From Butyribacter intestini (GTDB taxonomy: Bacteria; Bacillota; Clostridia; Lachnospirales; Lachnospiraceae): DNA of 64,000 nucleotides. The translations under genes and the position numbers were made by a program. Below are positions 54,758 to 64,000 of this stretch, one piece after another. How positions within the stretch are numbered: position 1 is the stretch's first letter; the number at the start of each line of letters is the position of its first letter. The notes below the pieces were generated by a model. That model saw only the letters and a list, made by a program, of their open reading frames with translations. It ran no database searches and was not told the DNA's origin. Location of the stretch: contig LLKB01000005.1 in assembly GCA_001414325.1 (NCBI GenBank), positions 295,060-359,059 of the forward strand, read 5' to 3'.

Positions 54758-56335
54758 TTACAGTCCAAGCTGTCTCATAAAACTTTCAGCCTTATCAATC
54801 GCAGCTTTTGTTTCAGAATCCAGTGTCTTAATCTGAGCTTTTACAGCATCCAAGTCCACCGGTTCTTCTTCCTCGAATGTATCAACATATCTCGGAATGT
54901 TCAAATTGTAGCCGTTCTCAATAATCTCACTCATATCTGCCACATGAGCAAATTTATCTACATTTTCACGCTTTTCATATGCATCTACAATCTTGTCAAT
55001 ATGTTCCTGTTCCAAAACATTCTGATGCTTTCCAGCCTTAAATCCTTTCGATGCATCAATGAACAGAATATTTCCTGAATTGCCATTTCTCTTGCTTTTC
55101 AGCACCAATACACACACCGGGATTCCTGTTCCATGAAACAGATTTGCAGGCAAGCCGATAACAGCATCCAGACGGTTCAGGTCTTTGATTATATATTTTC
55201 TGATTGCTTCTTCTGCTCCACCACGGAACAATACACCGTGTGGTAACAATACAGCTACACGACCATCAGAATCATCCATGTGGTAAATCATATGTTCTAC
55301 AAACGCAAGGTCAGCAGCAGATTTCGGTGCCAGCTTTCCAACTCCGCTGTATCGTGGGTCATCTTCAAATTTCTTATCAGCTGACCACTTCAAGCTATAC
55401 GGTGGATTGCAGACCTGTACAGTCAGCTTCAAATCATCACCGTATTTATCATCTTTCAGCGTATCACCTTTATAAATATCAAAATTCTGCCAGTCTACAC
55501 CATGCATAATCATGTTCATTCTTGACAGGTTGTATGTTGTAGCGTTCAGCTCCTGTCCGTAGAAATGACCAACTTTATGTGTGGTCAAATGCTTCTGGAC
55601 TTCTAACAGCATGGATGCAGAACCGCAGGTACAGTCACCGACAGTCTTTGCTTCGTCCAGTCCAAGGGATGCAAGTGTAGCACAAAGTCTACTCGGTCCG
55701 GCAGGTGTGAAGAACTCTCCACCTTTCTTCCCGGCATCTGAAGCAAACAGACCAATCAGAATCATATATGCTGTACCCAGTACATCAAACTGAGAATCCT
55801 GTAAGTCAAAATCAATGTCTGAAACCTTGACCATAACACGACCAATCATATCGGTACGGTCTGCCACTGTCTCTCCAAGACGTGCATCCTGTAAACGCAT
55901 ATCATTGAACAATCCATCAAATGCTTTGTTAGATTCATGACCCATTGTAGAACCTACAAGGTCATTGATTGCTTTTTCAAAATCTTCTACACTGAACTTA
56001 TCAGCATCATTCTCAAATTTTGTAATCTTACGAATCAGGTTACGGAACAGGTTTTCCGGCTTGATGACATATCCCAGTTTGGATAAAGACCAGTCTTCTA
56101 CAACAGGTCTGTAATCATCATCCGCAAATGCTTCTTCGTATGTTACACCGTCATTTTCAAGTATTTCTGCCATGTACATTTCTGTACGTTCTGACAGATA
56201 ACGATAGAAAATAACTCCAAGAATATAATTCTTGAACTCGCTGGCATCCATCTGTCCCCGTAATTCATTGGCAATCGCCCAGAGCTTTTGAGAAAGCTCA
56301 TTTGCCTGTGCCTGATATGTATTTGTATCTGCCAT
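54758..56335 (-). CDS. hsdM: Type I restriction-modification methyltransferase subunit
   Basis: A 525-residue N6-adenine methyltransferase. N-terminal helical domain with SQKLWAIANELRGQMDASEFKNYILGVIFY; SAM-binding region GGEFFTPAGPSRL and VGDCTCGSASMLLEVQ; catalytic QVCNPPYSLKW (NPPY, near 310); GVLFRGGAEEAIRKY and GTGIPVCVLVL. It methylates adenine in the target set by HsdS and is required for restriction. It begins two bases after the hsdR stop. Confidence 0.96.
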   Translation of the reverse strand: MADTNTYQAQANELSQKLWAIANELRGQMDASEFKNYILGVIFYRYLSERTEMYMAEILENDGVTYEEAFADDDYRPVVEDWSLSKLGYVIKPENLFRNLIRKITKFENDADKFSVEDFEKAINDLVGSTMGHESNKAFDGLFNDMRLQDARLGETVADRTDMIGRVMVKVSDIDFDLQDSQFDVLGTAYMILIGLFASDAGKKGGEFFTPAGPSRLCATLASLGLDEAKTVGDCTCGSASMLLEVQKHLTTHKVGHFYGQELNATTYNLSRMNMIMHGVDWQNFDIYKGDTLKDDKYGDDLKLTVQVCNPPYSLKWSADKKFEDDPRYSGVGKLAPKSAADLAFVEHMIYHMDDSDGRVAVLLPHGVLFRGGAEEAIRKYIIKDLNRLDAVIGLPANLFHGTGIPVCVLVLKSKRNGNSGNILFIDASKGFKAGKHQNVLEQEHIDKIVDAYEKRENVDKFAHVADMSEIIENGYNLNIPRYVDTFEEEEPVDLDAVKAQIKTLDSETKAAIDKAESFMRQLGL

Positions 56336-56337
56336 AA

Positions 56338-59250
56338 TTATTCTCCCTCTGCTTTATATTTGTTATAGGTCTCTGTTACAAATGTCTTCACTGATTTTGT
56401 CAGCTTCGTCATTTTCAAAAGACCCAGCTTGTATGCTGTCAATCTCTTACGAATATCATCATCTGAAATCGTACCGTGGAATACATATTCCGTAAACAGT
56501 TCTGATACAATCATGTAATCAATCTTGTTATCATACGCAAATTCTTCCATGTCAGCCTTCATCTGCTCTTTCTCGAACTGAGTAAATGCTTCCATTACAT
56601 CTGCATCCTCTGGCAAATCATAGAATCTGGTCAAAATGAACTGTCTCATGACCTCTTTCTTCAATCGCAAAGATTCATTGTCAGAACGCTCAATCTCACG
56701 CAAAATCAAATCAACATCCTGCTGCTTTTCTTCCTCTGTCTTGTCGTGAGTATTCGCATTTTTCAGCAGATTCAGGATATACACGACATTGATACGGTCA
56801 GTACGGACAAGCTCAATATCGAAATCCACATCTACTGGTACAGGTACTTTCGGATTTGGATTGTGTGTCTGGTCTTTGTAATACAGATACCAGCTCTTGA
56901 ATCCTTCGTATTCATTCTCATCCATCACAACTGCAAGGTCATCCCAGTCAAACTTAGAAAATGTCTTCAAAGTGGCAAGGGTCTTTGCCATTGAACGGAA
57001 CGCAATGATGAACATACGGATTTCATTTTCTGACTTGAGCTGACCAGCTGCATCCACATCCGCTGTAATCTTTCTCAATACAGGCTCCTGATTTACCCAC
57101 TGATTCAGATAATACTCATAATTTTCAAGCAGATATTCATTCGGGTCTCCGTCCCCGGAGAATAATGTCAGTGCATCATCCTGCCACTGCTTGATATTTC
57201 TGTATGATACAATCTGTCCAAACTGCTTTGTCACCTTATCTACACGATTTGTACGGCTATATGCCTGTACAAGTGAATGCCAGATAAGATTCTTGTCCAG
57301 ATACAGCGTATTCAATGGCTTTGCATCGAATCCGGTCAGGAACATATTGACTACCAAGAGAATATCAACCTGCGGTAAATCCTTCTGTTTCAATCTCTTT
57401 GCAATATCTTTTCTGTATGCATCAAATGTATCAATCGTAAATGCTGTATTGTATAAAGCATTGTAATCCTGCATACAGCGGTCAAGAAGTTCCTGTGAAT
57501 GTTCATCTGCACCATCATCCATATCTTCATTTGCCTGATAGGAAAAGATTGCAGCCACCTTCAGCTTCTTATCATCTGGTTCCGCATCATTCAACTTCTT
57601 GAACTCATCATAATACTTTCCAAGGGTCTGAATCTTATCCACTGCGAACAATGCTGTATAAATATCCTTGCCCTGTGGATGTACATGCTGCTCATGATGT
57701 TCAAAAATATGCTTTGCAATGCCAGCAATACGCTCATCATCATGGTACAGAGGTTCCATGTCGATTTTATGACGCTTGCAGTATTCCGGGTCATCCAGCT
57801 GTTCCGGGTCAATACCCTTTACAGCAAGATTCCTTGCAAAGATGGTACGCTGATACTCTACTGAGAATCTAAGCACGTTACCGTCTGCAATCGCATCTTT
57901 AATCATGTATTTATGCAAGCATGAATCCAGCTTATCTCCTGCATGGAAAATATCCGCTGTGGTACGACCATCCGCACCCTTGTTTTTCTCAAAAATCGGT
58001 GTTCCAGTAAATCCGATATAATTTGCTCTTTCAAAATGCTTTTCAATCTGACCATGCATCTTTCCGAACTGGGAACGATGACACTCATCAATAATAAATA
58101 CAACCTTCTTATCCTTGTATGCATCCATTACAGCTGCATATTTCGGATTTTTGACGGCATTTGCCATCTTCTGAATCGTTGTAACAATCATCTTTTTCTC
58201 AGATGATTTCAGCATATTGATAAGTACAGCAGTGCTGTCCGTATTGTCTACACAGTTTTTTTCAAAACTGTTATATTCATCAACGGTCTGGTCATCCAGG
58301 TCTTTTCTGTCAATCAGGAATACAACCAAATCTACCATTGATTCATCACGCAAAAGCTGTGCCAGCTTGAATGATGTCAATGTCTTTCCTGAACCTGTAC
58401 AGGCAAATACATAACCATCCTGATTTACTTCCAGTACACGCTTCTTTGCAGCCTTTACAGCGTAAATCTGATATGGTCTCATGACCATCAATACAGGCTC
58501 CGTGGTCTTAATGACCATGTATTTATCCATCATCTCTGTAATAGCTGATTTGCGGAAAAATTCATCTGTGAATGTGTTCAGTTCATTGATACGTGTATTC
58601 TTTTCATCTGTCCAGAAGAATACAAGAGATTTCAAGATTGGATTATACTGACCATCTATCATCTCATTTTCATTACAGAAATACTTCGTCTGTACAGAAT
58701 TGCTGACCACAAACAGCTGCAAATATCTGAAAATACCCTTGAAAGAAAACTTTCTGTATCTGTTAATCTGGTTGATTGCTTCGTTGATTTCCACGCCGGG
58801 GCGTTTCAATTCAATCTGTACAAGCGGCAAACCGTTGATAAGGACGGTCACATCATAACGATTCTTATACACTACATCGTCTTTGTGTGTCTTGTCCATT
58901 GTGACCTGATGTGTTACCTGATAGATATTTCTATCTGTATCACCTGAAAAGAAATCAATATACACTGATTCTCCATTATCCAGCTGTAACACATATTTAT
59001 CACGAAGAATCTTTGCTGATTCATACACAGAATGATTATCTACATGAATCATAATGCGGTTGAACTCAGCATCTGAAAATGATGCATCATGTCCCTTTTC
59101 CGCCAGCTTCTTTGCATTGAACTTTGCAAGCTGTTCACGGAAATTGACAAGCACATCATCATAGTTATCTAATTTTATGAATTTATATCCGATACCTTCC
59201 AAACGGTCTATGAAAATATCTTCAACTTCGTATTCAGAAATATGTGCCAT
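56338..59250 (-). CDS. hsdR: Type I restriction endonuclease subunit
   Basis: A 970-residue HsdR. The N-terminal nuclease domain holds RYDVTVLINGLPLVQIELKR (D...ExK, near 130-150); then the superfamily 2 translocase with Walker A FACTGSGKTLTSF near 283, DECHRSQFGK (DEAD-box variant), GFTGTPIF and the late MFLTGFDAKPLNTLYLDKNL with SRTNR. It translocates DNA and cuts unmodified DNA at a distance. AGGAGG before the ATG. It leads the operon hsdR-hsdM-orf-hsdS. Confidence 0.96.
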   Translation of the reverse strand: MAHISEYEVEDIFIDRLEGIGYKFIKLDNYDDVLVNFREQLAKFNAKKLAEKGHDASFSDAEFNRIMIHVDNHSVYESAKILRDKYVLQLDNGESVYIDFFSGDTDRNIYQVTHQVTMDKTHKDDVVYKNRYDVTVLINGLPLVQIELKRPGVEINEAINQINRYRKFSFKGIFRYLQLFVVSNSVQTKYFCNENEMIDGQYNPILKSLVFFWTDEKNTRINELNTFTDEFFRKSAITEMMDKYMVIKTTEPVLMVMRPYQIYAVKAAKKRVLEVNQDGYVFACTGSGKTLTSFKLAQLLRDESMVDLVVFLIDRKDLDDQTVDEYNSFEKNCVDNTDSTAVLINMLKSSEKKMIVTTIQKMANAVKNPKYAAVMDAYKDKKVVFIIDECHRSQFGKMHGQIEKHFERANYIGFTGTPIFEKNKGADGRTTADIFHAGDKLDSCLHKYMIKDAIADGNVLRFSVEYQRTIFARNLAVKGIDPEQLDDPEYCKRHKIDMEPLYHDDERIAGIAKHIFEHHEQHVHPQGKDIYTALFAVDKIQTLGKYYDEFKKLNDAEPDDKKLKVAAIFSYQANEDMDDGADEHSQELLDRCMQDYNALYNTAFTIDTFDAYRKDIAKRLKQKDLPQVDILLVVNMFLTGFDAKPLNTLYLDKNLIWHSLVQAYSRTNRVDKVTKQFGQIVSYRNIKQWQDDALTLFSGDGDPNEYLLENYEYYLNQWVNQEPVLRKITADVDAAGQLKSENEIRMFIIAFRSMAKTLATLKTFSKFDWDDLAVVMDENEYEGFKSWYLYYKDQTHNPNPKVPVPVDVDFDIELVRTDRINVVYILNLLKNANTHDKTEEEKQQDVDLILREIERSDNESLRLKKEVMRQFILTRFYDLPEDADVMEAFTQFEKEQMKADMEEFAYDNKIDYMIVSELFTEYVFHGTISDDDIRKRLTAYKLGLLKMTKLTKSVKTFVTETYNKYKAEGE

Positions 59251-59465
59251 ACTATATTTTATTCCTCCTTTAATATATTGAACACCTAGCAGAATAATTT
59301 TTTATTTTTCTGATGTGCTTCTTCTTTTGCTATATTAAATATATTTTTACTTCTTATTTCAACTTTTCTATATAATAATATTACTTCTTCCCCAAATTTT
59401 ATTTAACAAAATCTCCGTCAATCAAAATAAACCTCATTTTATTTAATATTCACCACTTTACAACT

Positions 59466-60045
59466 TTATAAATGGCACCCATGTTTCCTAAATGCTTGTT
59501 TTATAGCACTTATCACGGATTTTGATTTTATTTGGGTTTCGATATTTTGTACGAAACCAGTGAAAAATATCTGCTTACGGATGCCCTCACTTATGACAAA
59601 ACGAAATTCCTGCACACTTTTATCTTTGTAGTCAGCAAATTCATTGTCGACATAAGGCAGCAGTTTCATTACACAATAACTGATGTTGATAAGATTTACC
59701 ATAATTTCGATTCCTTTGCAGCTTCGTACCATATAACTGCATAAAGACCAGAATATTTTCTGCTCAAGTTCAGACTCACTATACATAGTCATCTGTGGAA
59801 TGTTTAAAAAATCAAGCGTATAAGTATTTTTTATTACATCTTCCGGTGTCTGGTATGTTATCCCTTCTTTAGCAAGTGCTAAAATTCCCTCTTTATTTTT
59901 ACTAGATGCCAGCCTAAGAAATAATGCTGCATCTTTTTCGCACCTCAAAGTTCTGACATCCCATTTTTCTTTTATACACTCATTTTCATAAAATTGTCTT
60001 TCTAATTCATCATCAATAGTAATTAATTCACAAATTTATGTAAAA
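59466..60045 (-). pseudogene. YhcG-type (DUF1016) nuclease remnant fused to a transposase tail
   Basis: From about 60045 to 59760 the frame encodes a YhcG-like stretch: DDELERQFYENECIKEKWDV, LFLRLASSKNKEGILALAKE, PEDVIKNTYTLDFLNIPQ and SESELEQ. There it runs in frame into a transposase C-terminus, FWSLCSYMVRSCKGIEIMVN to IKQAFRKHGCHL, related to the piece at 48186-48530. The N-terminus before a TAA near 60046 and the YhcG nuclease domain are missing. An insertion followed by deletion explains the fusion. Confidence 0.65.
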
Positions 60046-60162
60046 CACACCATATACTTATTCTATCAACTGTCTAATTTTATAAATACTTCATTATATT
60101 ATTTATTCCAAAATTATACTATACATTATTTAGCATTTCAATTAGATTTTATATTTAACATC

Positions 60163-60198
60163 TAATTATTGTAACAATTCAGCCTGTTACTAATTATT
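60163..60198. mobile_element. Collapsed 20-bp element with 8-bp duplication
   Basis: GTAACAATTCAGCCTGTTAC (60171-60190) consists of just the joined ends of the IS66-type MITE family and is bordered by TAATTATT on both sides (60163-60170 and 60191-60198). The structure suggests an insertion followed by loss of the interior, or transposition of a minimal end-to-end element. Confidence 0.65.
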
Positions 60199-60230
60199 TT
60201 TGTTTTAGTTCCACTTTTCCACTACCACTC

Positions 60231-60272
60231 AATCATTTCTGTCCACACACTACAGTGCAGACAGGAATGATT
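60231..60272 (-). terminator. Hairpin at the end of the efflux operon
   Basis: AATCATTTCTGTC (60231-60243) pairs with GACAGGAATGATT (60260-60272), one mismatch, touching the stop of the ATPase gene. No clear T-run, so it may be a 3'-end stability structure. Confidence 0.45.
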
Positions 60273-61018
60273 CAATTTTCGACAGCAAATATCTCGCCAT
60301 CTACTATCTTAACTACCCTCTTTGCCGCCTTTGCGACCTCAAGGTCATGTGTTATCATAACTATCGTGTTTCCCATATCATTAAGTTTTCTGAATAATTT
60401 AAGAACTTCCTTACCGCTTTTACTGTCTAACGCACCCGTCGGCTCATCTGCAAGAAGAATCGCAGGCTCTCCGACTAATGCTCTTGCGATTGCTACTCTT
60501 TGCTTCTGACCACCCGAAAGTTCATTTGGTTTATGATTTATTCTTTCCTTAAGACCGAGCATTTCTATCGTATCCATGCACATCTCCTGTGCTTCTTCAT
60601 GCTCATATCCTCTCATAAGGAGCGGCATTATGACATTCTGAATAACCGTATATGTAGGTATCAGATGATAGTTCTGAAAAATAAAACCTATCTTTTCATT
60701 TCTGATACTTGTAAGTTTTTTCTCTTTCATCGAATGTATCGCAAGTCCGTCAAGATAATACTCACCCTCGTCAAAAAGGTCCATGCAGCCAATAACATTC
60801 ATCAGTGTAGACTTGCCTGAACCCGACGGACCAAGAATCGCAACAAACTCACCCTCATCCACGGTAAAATTAATATCTTTCAAAACATGGAGAGACTCTC
60901 TCCCCATATCATAAATTTTATTAACATTAACAATCTCTATCTTATGCTCATTATGCTGCTTAACATCGCTCTTTTTATCAATATCTTTATCCGCCTTTTT
61001 CTTTCTGAACTTTATCAT
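60272..61018 (-). CDS. MacB-like ABC transporter ATPase
   Basis: A 248-residue ATPase with Walker A LGPSGSGKSTLMNVIGCMD near 60-75, signature ELSGGQKQRVAIARALVG, Walker B ILLADEPTGALD and the switch His in ITHD: the MacB/LolD/FtsE class that pairs with extracytoplasmic-loop permeases. An extra Lys/Asp-rich 30-residue leader precedes the domain. It is the last gene of an operon with adaptor, permease and lipoprotein genes, 21 bp after the lipoprotein. Confidence 0.93.
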   Translation of the reverse strand: MIKFRKKKADKDIDKKSDVKQHNEHKIEIVNVNKIYDMGRESLHVLKDINFTVDEGEFVAILGPSGSGKSTLMNVIGCMDLFDEGEYYLDGLAIHSMKEKKLTSIRNEKIGFIFQNYHLIPTYTVIQNVIMPLLMRGYEHEEAQEMCMDTIEMLGLKERINHKPNELSGGQKQRVAIARALVGEPAILLADEPTGALDSKSGKEVLKLFRKLNDMGNTIVMITHDLEVAKAAKRVVKIVDGEIFAVEN

Positions 61019-61039
61019 AAAAATCTTCCTTCCTAATTA

Positions 61040-61735
61040 TCACGAAACAATCCACACACCTACAACAACCTTTTCCCCACTTGAATCTTTCTCCATTATC
61101 ATTTTAATAATGTCTCCGTTTGAAAGTCTTGAAAATGTTGTTGTTTTCCCAAGTGATGTTATCACATCTGTTCCGACAGGTATCGTCGTACTGCCTGTTT
61201 CGTCCGTGAGCGTATAAATCTTCTTGCTGCTTTTATCCGAAGATTTACTGCTGTCAGATTTTTTATCTGAACTGTCAGAAGAACTCTGACTGCTGTTTTT
61301 ATCTGATGAATTATTCCGGCGATCTTCGAACTGCGAACTTTCTCCGTTCATATCGGCTGCTTCTCCACTCTGCGAATTTCCTCCATTCGTATCGGGTGCT
61401 CCTCCGCCCTGCGGCATCTCTCCACCATTCATATCGGGTGCTCCTCCGCCCTGTGAACTACCTCCGTTCATATCTGGTACTCCGCTTGCAGACGGCATCC
61501 TGCCTTTCTTTGAATTTGAGTCAGATGCACTCTGCTCTTTCACAACGGTGTATTCTATCTCATTGCCATATATCGCCGTTATCTTGCAGGCAACAATCTC
61601 CTGATTAGATTTCAGCTTAACTGAGCTTATATCATTGGTTGTCTCCTCCGTTTTCTTAGAACATCCCGACAACACAAGGCACATACCAAGAAACACCGCA
61701 AGAACTTTTCTACACCTTTTTACATTAAGATACAT
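61040..61735 (-). CDS. Gly/Met/Asn-rich lipoprotein in the efflux operon
   Basis: A 231-residue lipoprotein (lipobox VLSGC, Cys about 25). Residues about 80-135 are imperfect repeats of G-G-A-P-D-M/T-N-G-G with Gln and Ser; a Ser/Lys/Asp run follows; the last 60 residues form a small beta domain (YTLTDETGSTTIPVGTDVIT, LSNGDIIKMIMEKDSSGEKV). No known family recognised. It lies between permease and ATPase genes of the MacAB-like system and probably works with it at the membrane surface. Confidence 0.65.
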   Translation of the reverse strand: MYLNVKRCRKVLAVFLGMCLVLSGCSKKTEETTNDISSVKLKSNQEIVACKITAIYGNEIEYTVVKEQSASDSNSKKGRMPSASGVPDMNGGSSQGGGAPDMNGGEMPQGGGAPDTNGGNSQSGEAADMNGESSQFEDRRNNSSDKNSSQSSSDSSDKKSDSSKSSDKSSKKIYTLTDETGSTTIPVGTDVITSLGKTTTFSRLSNGDIIKMIMEKDSSGEKVVVGVWIVS

Positions 61736-61755
61736 TTTTCACCCTCCTTAAACTC

Positions 61756-63129
61756 TTACTCCTCATTTAATGCCTCAACAGGTACAAGTTTTGAAGCCTT
61801 TAATGCAGGATAAAATCCAAATACAGTTCCCGTAAATACCGCAAATACTACGGCAAGTGCTGCTCCGAATACAGAAAGTTCTACTCTTACATCAAAATGC
61901 TCTACAACAGGCGTTATGCCAAAACTTAGTAAAACACCGAGTATTCCTCCAAGTATGCTTATAAAGCACGCTTCAAGCAAAAATTCTATAAGTATGTCTT
62001 TTTTGGTACAACCGATGGCTTTTAATATACCGATTTCTTTTGTTCTTTCTTTTACCGATACGAACAATACATTCATGATACCTATACCGCCTACGATAAA
62101 TACTGTAGCCGCCATTGCAATGAGGAGTGTTGTCAGTGTGTTGTTTGATTCTGACGCAGCATCCATCTTACTTCCGGCATCAGTTATCGTAAATTCTGCA
62201 TTTGGATAATTTTCCGCGAGAACCGACTGTATATTTTCCATTACAGTGTCCACTTTATCAACATCTGATGCGATTACTGTTATCGTCGGGTCTGCATCCG
62301 TTCCAACGATATATTTTACTCCGGTGCTGTATGGTATAAATATGGAATCATCAGGACTTATTCCTGAAGAAACAGTTCCTACCTCCGATATTACACCGTT
62401 TACTACATATGCTCTGTCGTCTATGTAAATAGTGCTGTCATATGCGTCTTTTACACTTCCAAATATCTCTTTTGCAACAGAATAACCGAGTACGCACACT
62501 TTCTCTTTGTTTGTCTCGTCTGATGACTCGATAAAACTCCCTGCTGCCATCGTCAGATTACTCATGCCTGCATAATTATTTTTCACTCCTGCTATCGTAT
62601 AGCTTTCAGCGTCATCGAGCTCTCCTCCATCTACATCGGATTTTGTAGTATAAGATATCGTTATGTCTGAAATTCCCGGAAGAAATGTTTTTAAATCGTC
62701 CATATCGTCTTCAGACAAAGTAATCTTTTCCTGATTTATCTTTGAGCTTTCACTGCTTTTACCGCCCTGCATAAATCCACCAAAGCCACCCGGCATCGGT
62801 GGCATTCCCTGACCGCCGCCAAAACCACCCTGTCCCCTATTTCCCGACTCAGAGTTTCCATTTGATGATTTCCCTGACGAGCCTGATTTTGATGAACTCT
62901 TAGAATTTGACGATGAACTGTCTGACGACTGCTCATATGAAATATCTATAGCACCTGCGTTCAAATTTTTGAACTGATCCGCCACATCCATCTGACCGCC
63001 CCTGCCTATTGCTATAACCATGACTATCGTTGCCGCTCCCACTACTATACCTATAGAAGTAAGCACCACCTTAAATTTATTCTGAATAAGATTTATCCAG
63101 ACAAGTCTTAATATCTCGCTTAGTTTCAT
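61756..63129 (-). CDS. MacB-like ABC permease
   Basis: A 457-residue permease: membrane segment near 20-42 (VVLTSIGIVVGAATIVMVIA), a large extracytoplasmic MacB_PCD domain, then three C-terminal membrane segments with the FtsX motif MNVLFVSVKERTKEIGILKA. An insert at about 75-130 is rich in Ser, Gly, Met and Pro (GGFGGGQGMPPMPGGFGGFM), unusual for the family and similar in flavour to the neighbouring lipoprotein. Its ATG overlaps the adaptor stop (ATGA). Confidence 0.9.
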   Translation of the reverse strand: MKLSEILRLVWINLIQNKFKVVLTSIGIVVGAATIVMVIAIGRGGQMDVADQFKNLNAGAIDISYEQSSDSSSSNSKSSSKSGSSGKSSNGNSESGNRGQGGFGGGQGMPPMPGGFGGFMQGGKSSESSKINQEKITLSEDDMDDLKTFLPGISDITISYTTKSDVDGGELDDAESYTIAGVKNNYAGMSNLTMAAGSFIESSDETNKEKVCVLGYSVAKEIFGSVKDAYDSTIYIDDRAYVVNGVISEVGTVSSGISPDDSIFIPYSTGVKYIVGTDADPTITVIASDVDKVDTVMENIQSVLAENYPNAEFTITDAGSKMDAASESNNTLTTLLIAMAATVFIVGGIGIMNVLFVSVKERTKEIGILKAIGCTKKDILIEFLLEACFISILGGILGVLLSFGITPVVEHFDVRVELSVFGAALAVVFAVFTGTVFGFYPALKASKLVPVEALNEE

Positions 63130-64000
63130 TCGCTCACCCGGCTTTCTATAAGAACTGTATCACCTTCGCTTAATCCGCTTTCGATCTGAACATTATGTCC
63201 GTCTGAAAATCCTGTTTTTACCTGTGTCTTTGTCGTACTTGCGTCACTGTTTTTCTTTGTTACATATGACTTTGTTCCCTCTGTCTCAACAGCCTTATTT
63301 GAAATATAAAGAACATCCTTTACCTCTTTTGTAACAAATGTAACATCAGCACTCATTCCTGCATAAATACTTGAAACATCACCTGTCATTGTGACTACGA
63401 CCGGATAACTCACCGTACTTGTTCCCGATGAAGTGGTTGATATTGATGTGACTTTTCCGTGGAATGTCTTACCTTCATATGCAGAAAGACTTATATTTAC
63501 TGTATCTCCGACTTCTATCTCCGAAATATCGTCCTGTGCGACAGACACTGAAGTTGTGACCGCATCCGAATTCATATATGTAGCTATGTCGGTATCAGTG
63601 CTTAATGTCTCTCCGTCCTCATATCCGACAGATGTTACCGTGCCTGAACATTCAGCTTTTATCACCCCTGTTCCTGCATACTTTTCAAAAATTTTTAATG
63701 CTTTCTGTGCATCCTTTAATGTCTCCTGTGCGTCTTTTACATCATCGTCAATTCCATCCATCGCAACATTATAAAGAGTCTTTGCATTTGAATATTGAAG
63801 CATTGCCGCATCATATGTCTTTTTTGCACTTACTTTTCCTGTTTTCCTGGCTTTTTTAGCAGATTTAAGCTGTGATTTCAGGTTTTTGAGGTTTGATTTA
63901 TATTCCGATAACTGCTGCTGATATGAGGCTAACTGCTGCTGCATTATCGTTACAGTGTTTGAACTGCTCTGACTGCCCGTTGAGCCTGCAGTTGTACCTG
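63126..64000 (-). CDS. MacA/HlyD-type membrane-fusion adaptor (partial)
   Basis: The frame is open to the window edge, so the N-terminus is missing. The visible ~290 residues show a coiled-coil hairpin (QQQLASYQQQLSEYKSNLKN ... VKDAQETLKDAQKALKIFEK), a lipoyl-like segment (GVIKAECSGTVTSVGYEDGE), and beta-barrel/membrane-proximal parts (VGDTVNISLSAYEGKTFHGK, IYAGMSADVTF). In Firmicutes such adaptors pair with MacB-like transporters for export of peptides or antibiotics. It is the upstream gene of the four. Confidence 0.9.
   Translation of the reverse strand, partial: GTTAGSTGSQSSSNTVTIMQQQLASYQQQLSEYKSNLKNLKSQLKSAKKARKTGKVSAKKTYDAAMLQYSNAKTLYNVAMDGIDDDVKDAQETLKDAQKALKIFEKYAGTGVIKAECSGTVTSVGYEDGETLSTDTDIATYMNSDAVTTSVSVAQDDISEIEVGDTVNISLSAYEGKTFHGKVTSISTTSSGTSTVSYPVVVTMTGDVSSIYAGMSADVTFVTKEVKDVLYISNKAVETEGTKSYVTKKNSDASTTKTQVKTGFSDGHNVQIESGLSEGDTVLIESRVSE

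Overview
The window looks like a chromosome segment of a low-GC, anaerobic, spore-forming Firmicute, most likely a Lachnospiraceae-type Clostridium. The inference rests on AT-rich DNA, AGGAGG-type ribosome sites, anaerobic ribonucleotide reductase (nrdDG), dipicolinate synthase genes (dpaAB), a SpoIID-domain protein, PadR/HAAS/DUF4097 and GldG/DUF4340 clusters, and AAA-ATPase/PD-(D/E)XK genes typical of gut Clostridia. No rRNA, tRNA or CRISPR array was seen.

Layout. 0-16 kb is mostly housekeeping: the end of a GH94 phosphorylase, a TPR lipoprotein-hflX-folA operon, an orphan LytTR regulator, dpaAB, asnB, dus with a lipid kinase, queA, an ispD/tarI-type cytidylyltransferase, a PRD antiterminator and a one-protein sugar PTS permease. 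16-21.6 kb is a decayed prophage: tape-measure fragments, a candidate group I intron, small membrane proteins, a truncated integrase, and an apparently intact type III toxin-antitoxin locus (tandem-repeat RNA, weak terminator, ToxN-like gene). 21.6-26 kb holds tpiA, pgk and gap; a 15-unit, 58-bp tandem array, seemingly grown from the 3' end of gap, lies between gap and pgk. 26-29 kb is nrdGD under two NrdR boxes.

29-42.7 kb carries a sigma-like protein without region 4, two secreted paralogs, a flavoprotein, a PHP protein, a BrkB-type membrane protein, a SpoIID protein, a four-gene ABC-2/GldG/DUF4340 cluster, a cyclophilin and a PadR-HAAS-DUF4097 operon. 42.8-50.4 kb is repetitive: two near-identical AAA/nuclease genes around a shortened solute-binding protein, an IS66-type MITE with perfect 8-bp target duplications, and two broken transposases.

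50.5-60 kb is a defence-type island: an XRE-ImmA/IrrE protein with an unidentified partner, then a type I restriction-modification operon (hsdR-hsdM-orf-hsdS) with an unusual extra gene between hsdM and hsdS, bordered by a YhcG-type nuclease remnant fused to a transposase tail. 60-64 kb is a MacAB-like efflux operon running off the window. The least ordinary items are the type III TA locus, the gap-derived repeat array, the collapsed 20-bp element with an 8-bp target duplication, and the extra hsd gene.
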